Source: Chloroflexota bacterium
Lineage (GTDB): Bacteria; Chloroflexota; Anaerolineae; UBA4142
Direction of reading: 5' to 3'
Length of the DNA: 23,223 nucleotides
NCBI GenBank assembly: GCA_023380675.1
Contig: JAMCRS010000396.1
Location: 2,310-25,532 of the forward strand
Shown: in pieces, positions 7,976 through 15,252 of the stretch
Position numbering within the stretch: the stretch's first letter is position 1
How the letters are laid out: each line of letters starts with the position of its first letter
Made by a program: the position numbers and the translations under genes
The notes under the pieces: model-generated
Told to the model about the DNA's origin: nothing
The model's database searches: none
Seen by the model: the letters and a program-made list of their open reading frames with translations, nothing else

Positions 7976-8752
7976 ATGCAAAATCAAAGACTCGTCGCGT
8001 CTGATGGAGACATCATCTCTCGCTGTCGTGCCATTAACAAGCCGGGCAGCTACGCCATCTTGCCGCGAGCGAATAGGGTCACGAGCACGCTCCCCATCCT
8101 CAAGGGGGGAGTGGCCCAGGTACTCGCCGCGCCCCCGCTGTCTCACCACTACGTTGCGCACGAATTGGTCCTCTCGTCGGGGGGAGGCACGGCCAAACCG
8201 GTCGACCAACCTCTGGAGGCGTTTCTCTACGTTCTAGAAGGGAAGATCACGCTCTCCCTGGGCGGAAAATCGTACGAGCTCCTCGACGGCGGGTACGTAT
8301 GGGCGCCTCCGCATTGTGCGTACGAGTTTGTCAGTCGCGCGGAGACGTGTCGTGTTTTGTGGCTGCGTCGTCAATATTTTGAAGCGGAAGGTACGGAGGT
8401 CCCCAAGCCCATCGTCTCGAATGAGCGCCAGGTCGACGCACACCCCGAGGACACGTACATGGAACAGTATCTTGTTCCCTATCAGGACCCGGCCTTTGAC
8501 ATGGGGTTCAACCTGCTTTCGTTCGATCCCGGGAACTATTTCAGTTTCGTCGAATCGCACATCATGGAGCATGCGCTTTACCTGCTCCAGGGACGATCGA
8601 TCTACTGGCTGAACGGCGACTATGTCGAGGTTCAGAAGGACGACTTTGTTTACATGGCGCCGTACTGCCCGCAGTTCGCGATTGCCACGGGGTGGGAGAA
8701 GATGCGCTATCTAGTCTACAAAGAAGTCAACCGCGATTACGATCCGATCTGA
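7976..8752 (+). CDS. allE: (S)-ureidoglycine aminohydrolase (bicupin AllE/YlbA)
   Basis: This enzyme releases ammonia from (S)-ureidoglycine to give (S)-ureidoglycolate, a Mn-dependent step in allantoin breakdown. The 258 residues make two cupin domains. The N-terminal one includes EAFLYVLEGKITLSLGG (about 81-97). The C-terminal catalytic one includes ESHIMEHALYLLQG, with probable ligands Glu193, His195 and His199, and Gln233 in CPQF. The ending RYLVYKEVNRD is characteristic of the AllE family. ATG 7976 follows CGGAGCGGG. With allB upstream, this is the strongest evidence that the operon handles allantoin-derived ureides. Length and motifs are normal and no damage is seen. Confidence 0.9.
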   Translation: MQNQRLVASDGDIISRCRAINKPGSYAILPRANRVTSTLPILKGGVAQVLAAPPLSHHYVAHELVLSSGGGTAKPVDQPLEAFLYVLEGKITLSLGGKSYELLDGGYVWAPPHCAYEFVSRAETCRVLWLRRQYFEAEGTEVPKPIVSNERQVDAHPEDTYMEQYLVPYQDPAFDMGFNLLSFDPGNYFSFVESHIMEHALYLLQGRSIYWLNGDYVEVQKDDFVYMAPYCPQFAIATGWEKMRYLVYKEVNRDYDPI

Positions 8753-8776
8753 TCCGGGCCGGCGTAAGACTCGAAC

Positions 8777-8805
8777 GGGGCGCTGTGTCCCCTTGGCTTT
8801 GCCAA
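8777..8805 (+). other. Two small adjacent hairpins in the leader of the KARI-like gene
   Basis: GGGG (8777-8780) can pair with CCCC (8789-8792) across 8 bases. Immediately after, TTGGC (8793-8797) pairs perfectly with GCCAA (8801-8805) around a TTT loop. They end 10 bp before the GCGGAGG ribosome-binding site of the next gene. No U-tract follows on the plus strand, so this is not a standard terminator. A role in mRNA processing or stability is a guess. Confidence 0.3.
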
Positions 8806-8828
8806 AAAGTTATTGCGGAGGCGGCCAG

Positions 8829-9809
8829 ATGAAGAACCAGGTATATCGCGACGCGGACGTTCAACTGGGTGTCTTGAAAGACAAGGTAATTGCCGTCGTC
8901 GGATACGGCATCCAGGGCCAGCCGCAGGCCATGTGCCTGCGCGACAGCGGCTTGAACGTCGTGGTCGGAGCGACGGAAGCGTCGAACGGCTGGAACCGGG
9001 CCAAGTCGGACGGTTTCAATGTCATGTCGATTGCCCAGGCCGCCAAGGCGGCCGACGTCTTGCACTATCTCGTGGCCGATCCGGCTCAGCCTTCTGTCTA
9101 CAAGGAATCGATTCAAGGCAACCTGAGACCCAACACCACCTTGAGTTTCGCTCATGGCTTCAATGTGCTGTACGGCGCGATCCGGCCCCCTTCCGACGTC
9201 AACGTGGTGCTCTTTGTGCCAAACGCGCCCGGGCACCTGGTGCGCGAGAAATTCCTGGCCGGGTCCGGCGTCTACGGAGCCGTGGCGGTCGATCAGGATG
9301 TGACCGGCAATGCGCTGCAGATCGTGCTGGCGCTGGCCAAGGCGGTTGGCAGCACTCGCGTCGGCGTGGTTGAGGTGGAATTCGATTCGGAGACGGAAGG
9401 GGACAACTTTGAGGAACAGGCCCTCTACGGTGGAACTATCGCCCTGATGCGGGCCACATTCGAGGTCATGGTCGAGCACGGCTACCCGCCGTACTTTGCG
9501 TATGCCAAAGCCGTCCGCTCGCTGAGGTCGGTCATCGACGTCATGGACGAGATCGGAATCGAAGCGTACATTTCCGAGCGATCCAGCCGCACCTGCGAGT
9601 TTGCCGTCCGCATGACCGGACCGCGCGTCATCAACCGGCAAGAGATCGAAAAGGTCTTTGAGGAAACGATCCAGGGAGACTTTGCCGCCCGCTGGATGAC
9701 CGAATGGCAGCTCGGCATGTTTCACCTGCACCGCATGAGAAGGACTGGCGCAAACTCGTTGATGGAGAGAATCGGACGCGAGTGGCACAAGCTGTTCGGG
9801 GGAGGTTGA
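8829..9809 (+). CDS. Ketol-acid-reductoisomerase-like dehydrogenase lacking the second pair of metal ligands
   Basis: This protein is clearly related to IlvC along its length: GYGIQG (25-30), FAHGFN with catalytic-type His109, PNAPGHLVR and TGPRVI. The first metal pair is kept as Asp192 and Glu196 (GDNFEEQ). The two helix glutamates of real KARI (pattern YFECLHE) are Lys227 and Ser231 here, so the two-Mg isomerase site is not intact. The cofactor loop reads GATEASNGW, with Glu50 where KARI usually has Arg/Ser for the NADPH phosphate, which suggests NAD use. ATG 8829 is chosen because GCGGAGG lies 8 bp upstream; a TTG at 8793 would be an alternative. In this operon it is a candidate NAD-linked ureidoglycolate dehydrogenase replacing AllD. 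That function is inferred. Confidence 0.78.
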   Translation: MKNQVYRDADVQLGVLKDKVIAVVGYGIQGQPQAMCLRDSGLNVVVGATEASNGWNRAKSDGFNVMSIAQAAKAADVLHYLVADPAQPSVYKESIQGNLRPNTTLSFAHGFNVLYGAIRPPSDVNVVLFVPNAPGHLVREKFLAGSGVYGAVAVDQDVTGNALQIVLALAKAVGSTRVGVVEVEFDSETEGDNFEEQALYGGTIALMRATFEVMVEHGYPPYFAYAKAVRSLRSVIDVMDEIGIEAYISERSSRTCEFAVRMTGPRVINRQEIEKVFEETIQGDFAARWMTEWQLGMFHLHRMRRTGANSLMERIGREWHKLFGGG

Positions 9810-9899
9810 GCTGCAAACCTGGCCGCGCGATCGGGCCCGGCAGAGCGCTCCAAACAACCCCTCGTCCGTAAGGAAAACTACCCAAGCGAGAGAAGAGAA

Positions 9900-10901
9900 A
9901 TGAAGGATCCAACCCGACTCCATACCATAAAGAAGCTCGTCCAAGCAGTCGACTTTGAGGGGCACTGTCTCTTGTCTATCAACGATCTGACGAACGACCA
10001 GATCTACGCGCTGTTCGAGCTCGCGCGGCTGCTCGAGCCCTGGAATCGATCGTCGCTGAACATACTCTGCGGCAGCGTCATGGCGGCCCTGTTCTTTCAA
10101 CCCAGCACTCGGACGCGTATGAGCTTTGAGACGGCCATGCATCGGCTGGGGGGCGCCGTCATTACCGAGACCACTCCGCTCATTTCGTCCGCTGCGGCCA
10201 AGGAGGAGAGCCTGGCCGACATGCTCAAAGTGGTTTCCAAGTATGCCAATGTCGTCGTTCTGCGGCACCCGAACGACATGGAAGCGAGGAGCGCCGCGGC
10301 ATTCTGCGAATCGCCGTTGATCAGCGGAGGGTTTGGCAATTGGGAGCACCCGACTCAAGCGCTGCTTGATCTCTACACCCTTTGGCGCGTCCACGGCCGG
10401 ATCGCCGGCTTGCGCGTCTGCGTCGCCAGCCCGGACCTGGTCGCCGCTCGCACCGGCCACTCGATGGCCTACGGCCTGGCTCGTATGGGAGCGATCGTCA
10501 CGTTGGCGTGTCCCAAAGCAAACCGCACGCCTGCCGACGTGATGGAAAAGCTGAGCGGGCTGGGCAACGTCCAAGAAGTGTTCGATCTGAACCAGGATGG
10601 TTTCAACGAGCTCGTTTCGAGTGTGGACCTGGTCTATTTGCCGGGATGCAGTGCGCCAAAGGGCCAGGAGGCCGAGGCCTTTAAGGCGTTGATGGACAGC
10701 TATCGCGTGCGATTCGAGACGCTCGACCAGGCGCGGCTCAAGACAGGCCGGACGATCTACGTGACCCATACGCTTCCGCGCCGCACCGGAGAGATGGACT
10801 TACGGATCGACGATTCGCCGCACCAGCTTTATTTCGAGGCGATCGCTTACAGCGTCGCCATTCGCATGGCGCTGCTGACGAGCATTCTGGGGACTGGATA
10901 G
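9900..10901 (+). CDS. Aspartate-carbamoyltransferase-like protein, probably catabolic
   Basis: This 333-residue carbamoyltransferase keeps the phosphate-binding STRTR (69-73), the 80s-loop Lys101 in AAAKEESLAD, RHP (122-124), HPTQALLDLY (150-159) and HTLPRR (290-295), followed by the PHQLYFEAIAYSVAIRMALL ending typical of PyrB. The aspartate-binding Arg-X-Gln segment of ATCase is replaced by YRVRFE (about 268-273), so the amino substrate may differ. No other pyrimidine genes are near. Carbamate kinase is the next gene (62 bp away), which favours carbamoyl-phosphate release from a ureido acid such as oxalurate. It is the second carbamoyltransferase in the operon and belongs to a different clade from the one at 5673. 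The ATG is preceded by purine-rich AGAGAAGAGAA. Confidence 0.8.
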   Translation: MKDPTRLHTIKKLVQAVDFEGHCLLSINDLTNDQIYALFELARLLEPWNRSSLNILCGSVMAALFFQPSTRTRMSFETAMHRLGGAVITETTPLISSAAAKEESLADMLKVVSKYANVVVLRHPNDMEARSAAAFCESPLISGGFGNWEHPTQALLDLYTLWRVHGRIAGLRVCVASPDLVAARTGHSMAYGLARMGAIVTLACPKANRTPADVMEKLSGLGNVQEVFDLNQDGFNELVSSVDLVYLPGCSAPKGQEAEAFKALMDSYRVRFETLDQARLKTGRTIYVTHTLPRRTGEMDLRIDDSPHQLYFEAIAYSVAIRMALLTSILGTG

Positions 10902-10963
10902 ATCGAACGGTCCTTGGGCTGGCTCGGCCAGCCGCAGCAAGACGATGATTTCCGGGAGTCGAA

Positions 10964-11914
10964 GTGAAAGACAACAAAACGGCGGTCGTCGCGATTGGCG
11001 GGAATTCGCTCATCGCGGACACCAAACACGAGGACGTCGCATCGCAAATCAAGGCGGTTGAAGAGACCTGCCGGCACATTGCCGACATGATCGAACAAGG
11101 CTGGGACGTGGTCATTACGCACGGCAACGGCCCGCAGGTCGGATTCATTCTGCGCCGCAACGAGCTGAGCGCGAGTCAGGTCCACACGACGCCGCTGGAC
11201 GTCATTGGCGCGGACACCCAGGGCGCGATCGGCTACATGATCTCCCGAGCTCTCCACAACGAGTTTCGAACGCGCCAGATGAACAAGTCCGTTATGGCCG
11301 TGGTAACCCAAGTCCTGGTCGACGCCGAGGATCCGGCGTTTCACAACCCGACGAAAGGGATTGGAGGCTTTACCTCGCGCGACCAAGCCGTTCAGTTCGA
11401 GAAAGAAGGCTGGGTCATCCGCGAAGACGCCGGTCGAGGGTGGCGCCGCATGATCGCTTCTCCGATCCCCAAAGCGATATTGGAGCAGAGCGGCATCCGG
11501 GCGTTGATCGAGCAAGGCTTTGTCGTCGTCGCGGTCGGAGGCGGCGGCATTCCCGTGGTACGCGACTCCAAGGGTGACCTGCACGGCGCGCTCGCGGTGA
11601 TCGACAAGGACCGCGCGAGCAGTCTCCTTGCATCCGACCTGCAAGTCGACGTTTTTCTCATTTCGACGGCAGTCGCAAAGGTCGCCCTGAACTACAATCA
11701 GCCCAATCAAGTATGGCTGGACGAGATGACGTACAGCGATGCAAAACGCTACCTGGCCCAGGGGCATTTCCTCTCCGGCAGTATGGGACCAAAGATCGAA
11801 GCCTGCATTTCGTTCCTCGAGGCCAACCCCAAAGGGCGCGCGCTGATAACCAAGCCCGAAACCATCATGCAAGCGCTGGACCATAAGAACGGCACCTGGA
11901 TCGTGCCGGATTGA
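10964..11914 (+). CDS. arcC: Carbamate kinase
   Basis: This enzyme converts carbamoyl phosphate plus ADP to ATP, CO2 and ammonia, the energy-yielding end of ureide or arginine fermentation. The 316 residues show AIGGNSLI (10-17), THGNGPQVG, ASPIPKAILE, VAVGGGGIPVV and AVIDKDRASSLLA, all standard carbamate-kinase motifs, and the length is normal. The GTG start at 10964 is preceded by CGGGAG. No arginine deiminase is present. Carbamoyl phosphate is therefore most likely provided by one or both carbamoyltransferases in this operon. Confidence 0.93.
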   Translation: MKDNKTAVVAIGGNSLIADTKHEDVASQIKAVEETCRHIADMIEQGWDVVITHGNGPQVGFILRRNELSASQVHTTPLDVIGADTQGAIGYMISRALHNEFRTRQMNKSVMAVVTQVLVDAEDPAFHNPTKGIGGFTSRDQAVQFEKEGWVIREDAGRGWRRMIASPIPKAILEQSGIRALIEQGFVVVAVGGGGIPVVRDSKGDLHGALAVIDKDRASSLLASDLQVDVFLISTAVAKVALNYNQPNQVWLDEMTYSDAKRYLAQGHFLSGSMGPKIEACISFLEANPKGRALITKPETIMQALDHKNGTWIVPD

Positions 11915-12199
11915 GCGCCGCGCCCGATCGCTCGATCCATCCGCCGGAAACCCGCGGCCGCGTGCCCGAGAACCTGATGTCGTTGCCGTACCGCCCGCCC
12001 TGACCTCCCGACCGCACCTCGCACTGGCGCGTTCGCAATCTCGTCCCATCCGGGATCGACGCGCGCCCTTCAACCGGTCCCGAGCGTTTCTGCATTCCGC
12101 ATTCGCGTGTCCAGCGGCCGCGTGCCTCGGGGGCGCGCTCAGTTCCGGGCAAGCCTGCGCGCCCTGGCGATCCCGAACCCATCACCGTCAGAGGATAAG

Positions 12200-13810
12200 A
12201 TGCTCGTCAATTGGCTCCTCGCCGCACTTCCGATAACGCTCGTTCTCGTTCTGATGATCGGCTTTCGTTTCGGCGCCGCGCGAGCCGGCGTTGCCGGGTG
12301 GGCGGCTGCGATCGTCGTCGCCGCCGCAAGATTTGGCGCCGGGCCGCAAGTCATTGCGTACGCTCAGGCCAAGTCGCTGCTTCTGTCACTTTACGTGCTT
12401 TACATCGTCTGGGCGGCGCTCTTCTTCTATCACGTCGTGAATGGTGCGGGCGGGATTACGACGATCGCCGCGCGGTTACCCGCGCTGTCGTCGGACCGTG
12501 GAGCACAGGCGCTCCTCCTCGCCTGGATCTTTGGGGGATTCCTTCAAAGCGTTTCCGGTTTTGGGGTGCCGACCGCCGTGGTCGCTCCGCTCCTCGTCGG
12601 CATCGGCATGACGCCGGTGGCGGCCGTCGTCGCCGCAGGAATCGGACACGCTTGGGCGGTTACTTTTGGCTCCCTCGGGCTCGCATTTCAGGCGCTCGTC
12701 GTGGCAAGCAATGAACCGGCCGCCGCGCTCGCCCCCTCTGCTGCGCTGTTGCTCGGCCTGGCGTGCTTTGGATGCGGATTCGCCATCCTGTGGTCGATCG
12801 GGGGCATCCGCGTTCTGGCGCGCAATGTCGGGCTGCTGGTCGTGGTCGGTCTGGGCATGAGCGCCGTCCAATTTGCGGCGGCGTCCGCCGGCTTGTACAC
12901 GATCGCCGCGCTGCTCGCAGCGTTAACGGGGATCGGTCTTGCCATCGTCCTGGTGCAGTTTCAGAAGAGACTTGGGCGCTGGCACAGGGGGGAGACCGGT
13001 CCGCTCTCCGTCGAAGACGAAGCGAGCGCGTCGGTCGAGCGCGGCGAGAGAACTGGCGCGCTGGGCGCGCGCGGGGACTTGCCCATCGGGTTATCCCTCA
13101 TGCCGTACCTCGTGCTCTTAGTCATTATCAGTCTGGCGCAGTTCGTTCCGCCGGTGACGCAAGCGCTCGACTCCGTCGTCATCCGCGTCGATTTCCCAGA
13201 GCTAAACACCGGCGCCGGCTACACGACCCCAGCCGAAAGCGGTCAGCCCATTAGCGTGCTCGGCCACCCGGCGGCGCAGCTGGTCTACGCGTCGATTCTG
13301 ACCCTCTTGATCTATCAAAGCACGAACCGGTACGGCAAGGGTTGGTTTTCACATAGTCTTCGGCAAATGTCGGCTAGCGCCCTGGCCTCTTCGGCAGGGA
13401 TAGTCGCGATGGTCGCCATGGCGTTCACGATGCAGCAATCGGGGATGACGTTGGAGTTGGCGACCGGGATCGGCCGCGCCGCCGGCGCGGGCTTTCCGCT
13501 GGTCGCCCCCTTCATCGGAAGCCTTGGCGCGTTTGTGACTGGAAGCAATCTCAATTCCAACGTGATCTTCGCACCGCTGCAAACGAGCGCGGCCAAGCTG
13601 CTGACTCTGCCAGTTGCTCTTATACTTGCGGCCCAAACGGCGGGCGGTGCGATCGGGTCGGTATTCTCTCCTGCCCAGGTGATCGTGGGCTGCACGACCG
13701 TTGGATTGGGCGGCAAGGAGGGGCCGGCGCTGACCAAGACGATGATGTATGGCCTCGGCATCTTGCTGTCGGTCGGAGTCGTGATTTTGCTGCTATTGGG
13801 ATTGAGGTGA
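12200..13810 (+). CDS. LctP-family permease (lactate/glycolate-type 2-hydroxyacid transporter)
   Basis: This is an integral membrane secondary transporter of the lactate permease family. The 536 residues form about 12-14 hydrophobic segments. The family motifs are FLQSVSGFGVPTA (about 114-126) and FVTGSNLNSNVIF (about 444-456). A hydrophilic loop rich in Glu, Arg and Ser lies at about 255-295. ATG 12200 follows AGAGG at short spacing; the open frame continues upstream but without hydrophobic or conserved content. A 285-bp GC-rich gap separates it from arcC, and I see no clear gene or promoter in it. It may import or export a 2-hydroxy or 2-oxo acid related to the ureide pathway (glycolate, glyoxylate or oxamate-like); the substrate is inferred. 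It is the last gene before the terminator. Confidence 0.85.
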   Translation: MLVNWLLAALPITLVLVLMIGFRFGAARAGVAGWAAAIVVAAARFGAGPQVIAYAQAKSLLLSLYVLYIVWAALFFYHVVNGAGGITTIAARLPALSSDRGAQALLLAWIFGGFLQSVSGFGVPTAVVAPLLVGIGMTPVAAVVAAGIGHAWAVTFGSLGLAFQALVVASNEPAAALAPSAALLLGLACFGCGFAILWSIGGIRVLARNVGLLVVVGLGMSAVQFAAASAGLYTIAALLAALTGIGLAIVLVQFQKRLGRWHRGETGPLSVEDEASASVERGERTGALGARGDLPIGLSLMPYLVLLVIISLAQFVPPVTQALDSVVIRVDFPELNTGAGYTTPAESGQPISVLGHPAAQLVYASILTLLIYQSTNRYGKGWFSHSLRQMSASALASSAGIVAMVAMAFTMQQSGMTLELATGIGRAAGAGFPLVAPFIGSLGAFVTGSNLNSNVIFAPLQTSAAKLLTLPVALILAAQTAGGAIGSVFSPAQVIVGCTTVGLGGKEGPALTKTMMYGLGILLSVGVVILLLLGLR

Positions 13811-13838
13811 ATCGGGATTCGTCGCAAAGTTGAAAGAG

Positions 13839-13890
13839 AACCGCGTCGCCCAGCCGGAGTTGCCCGGCAGGTACCGACGCGGTTTTGTTT
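13839..13890 (+). terminator. Rho-independent terminator of the ureide operon
   Basis: A perfect 10-bp inverted repeat, AACCGCGTCG (13839-13848) and CGACGCGGTT (13875-13884), encloses an inner GCCGG/CCGGC pairing (13853-13857 with 13864-13868). It is followed by the T-rich TTTTGTTT (13883-13890). It begins 29 bp after the stop of the permease gene and lies between convergent genes. It is a strong candidate for the end of the plus-strand transcript. Confidence 0.85.
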
Positions 13891-13952
13891 AGGTCGAAGC
13901 TGAGCGTGAATAGGGATCAAGACGCTCGCTGCTCAGGTCGGGAGCGGAGTGC

Positions 13953-14744
13953 TCAGTTGTACATGTCGGGTCGGCGATCCAAGATCAGATCATTTCGTGC
14001 GGTGACCATCTTGTTGTCGGCCGCGGCCGGATCGATATCGGTTACCATGACGCAATCACCCAGAGTCGGAGCTTGAAGCAGCCGCTTGCCTTTCGAATCC
14101 AACACCTGCGATGCCCCCGTGAACTCCAGATCCTTCGCGGGCAGCTCTTCTTTACCATATCGATTGGCGGTGATCGAGAAGACGGCATTCTCCATGCTGC
14201 GCGTGATCATCGCCTGCTGACAAAAAGGCAGCACGAGGTTGGACGGATGGGCGATGATCTGCGCCCGTTTCAGCGCCAGCGTCCGCGCCGATTCTGGAAA
14301 GAACCAGTCAAAGCAGACCATCATCCCGATTCGAACGCCATGATGCTGAAAGACACGGAATCCACTGTTCCCGGGGAGAAAGAGATCTTGCTCGTCGGCA
14401 AACAGATGAGTCTTTCGATAGACTTGGATGATTCCGGTTTGCGATACGGCGGCGGCTGAATTGTACAGTCCGTTCGCGGTCTTTTCGGCAAAACCGGTCA
14501 CGATCAAACCGCCGATGTCTCCGGCCAGCGACTTGAGCGTCGCGAGAAACGGGCCCGATCCATCGCCCACTTCCGCCATTGGCTCCAGATCCGAGGGGGA
14601 CGCGTACATGTAGCCGGAATTCGACAACTCGGGTAGCACGATCAGGTCCGCCCTGACGTCAGCCAAGAGACGCCTCAGTTGATTGACGTTCTCCTCCACG
14701 TTGTACCGCTCCGGACGAAACTGCACGAAACCCACTTTGAACAT
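13953..14744 (-). CDS. Nitrilase-superfamily carbon-nitrogen hydrolase
   Basis: This is a Cys-dependent amidase or carbamoylase of the nitrilase superfamily. The 263 residues contain the Glu-Lys-Cys triad: Glu39 in VLPELSNSGY, Lys111 in YRKTHLF and Cys144 in MMVCFDWFFPES. The frame is open up to 14810. The ATG at 14744 is preferred because GGGAG (14751-14755 on this strand) lies 6 bp before it and the conserved FKVGFVQ strand starts there. The ATG at 14750 would leave no spacing. It is convergent with the ureide operon and has its own upstream region. It could hydrolyse an N-carbamoyl compound or oxamate, which would fit the neighbours, but the substrate is not readable from sequence. Confidence 0.85.
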   Translation of the reverse strand: MFKVGFVQFRPERYNVEENVNQLRRLLADVRADLIVLPELSNSGYMYASPSDLEPMAEVGDGSGPFLATLKSLAGDIGGLIVTGFAEKTANGLYNSAAAVSQTGIIQVYRKTHLFADEQDLFLPGNSGFRVFQHHGVRIGMMVCFDWFFPESARTLALKRAQIIAHPSNLVLPFCQQAMITRSMENAVFSITANRYGKEELPAKDLEFTGASQVLDSKGKRLLQAPTLGDCVMVTDIDPAAADNKMVTARNDLILDRRPDMYN

Positions 14745-14822
14745 TTGCATCTCCCAATCCAATTTCGATGGTGCTTGACGCGCGTAAGGTTCGCCTCGCT
14801 CGCCACTCACGTCAACAAGGCG

Positions 14823-14849
14823 GCTCGCACAACGTTATCGAATGCGAGC
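14823..14849. repeat. Inverted repeat upstream of the nitrilase-family gene
   Basis: GCTCGCA (14823-14829) and TGCGAGC (14843-14849) form a perfect 7-bp inverted repeat around a 13-bp spacer containing AACGTT. It lies about 80-105 bp upstream of the nitrilase-family start codon and could be a regulator binding site. There is no direct evidence for the regulator. Confidence 0.35.
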
Positions 14850-15162
14850 AGCGCACACGGTTTCTTGAGTGAAGCAGCTTGAGGATCCGGCTAATACACG
14901 TACGTCGGCCGTTGAGCTCGACGCGTCAGTGATCGCCCAATGTCATTATATCGTGGGTGACCGCCGGCTCCAAATCAGCGGGGTTGTCGGCATCGATGGC
15001 GCCGCGCAAAGGGTGCGATGCCAACCGGCGCCGCACGAGATGCGCCTCCGTTCGAACGCGGACCGTTCGCTTGGGAACGCTTGCGGCGGAGTACCGGTTG
15101 GCAACAGCAGGCCCCCCTTCCAAGAGTTAGTGGGTTTCGCTCTACGGCCAGCCGCGGGCAAA

Positions 15163-15198
15163 CAACCCAAAACCCGCTTTCTGCGATAAAACGGGTTT
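15163..15198 (-). terminator. Possible terminator downstream of the sensor kinase pseudogene
   Basis: On the minus strand AAACCCG (15198-15192) can pair with CGGGTTT (15176-15170) across a 15-base loop. It is followed by TTGGGTTG, a moderately T-rich stretch. It lies about 55 bp beyond the kinase stop codon. The stem is short and the T-tract is interrupted, so the call is tentative. Confidence 0.4.
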
Positions 15199-15252
15199 CG
15201 TTCCACGCACGTGGAGGAATTTCGGCGAGGGTTCTACCCGAAGAAAATGGGT

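Larger units (their letters stand above)
14745..15252. other. 508-bp intergenic region without a supported gene
   Basis: I find no open frame with recognisable protein features here. The region holds the ribosome-binding site of the nitrilase-family gene, a 7-bp inverted repeat (14823-14849) and a possible terminator (15170-15198) facing the kinase pseudogene. A minus-strand frame near 14926-15123 gives a short stretch faintly like a chorismate-mutase start, but not enough to call a gene. Confidence 0.6.

Noticed and set aside
8727..10769. A 680-codon minus-strand open frame opposite the KARI-like and PyrB-like genes
   Set aside because: It covers two well-supported plus-strand genes, has no recognised motif and no sensible start; a GC-rich shadow frame.
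11915..12199. Possible N-terminal extension of the permease or a small gene in the gap after arcC
   Set aside because: The in-frame extension to 12107 is Arg-rich without hydrophobic segments, and the proper start at 12200 has a ribosome-binding site and begins the first membrane helix.
14926..15123. Minus-strand frame with a stretch (LRGAIDADNPADLEPAVT) faintly like the start of an AroH-type chorismate mutase
   Set aside because: Only about 18 residues look similar, the frame ends 8 residues after the match, and there is no ribosome-binding site or continuing domain in any frame.
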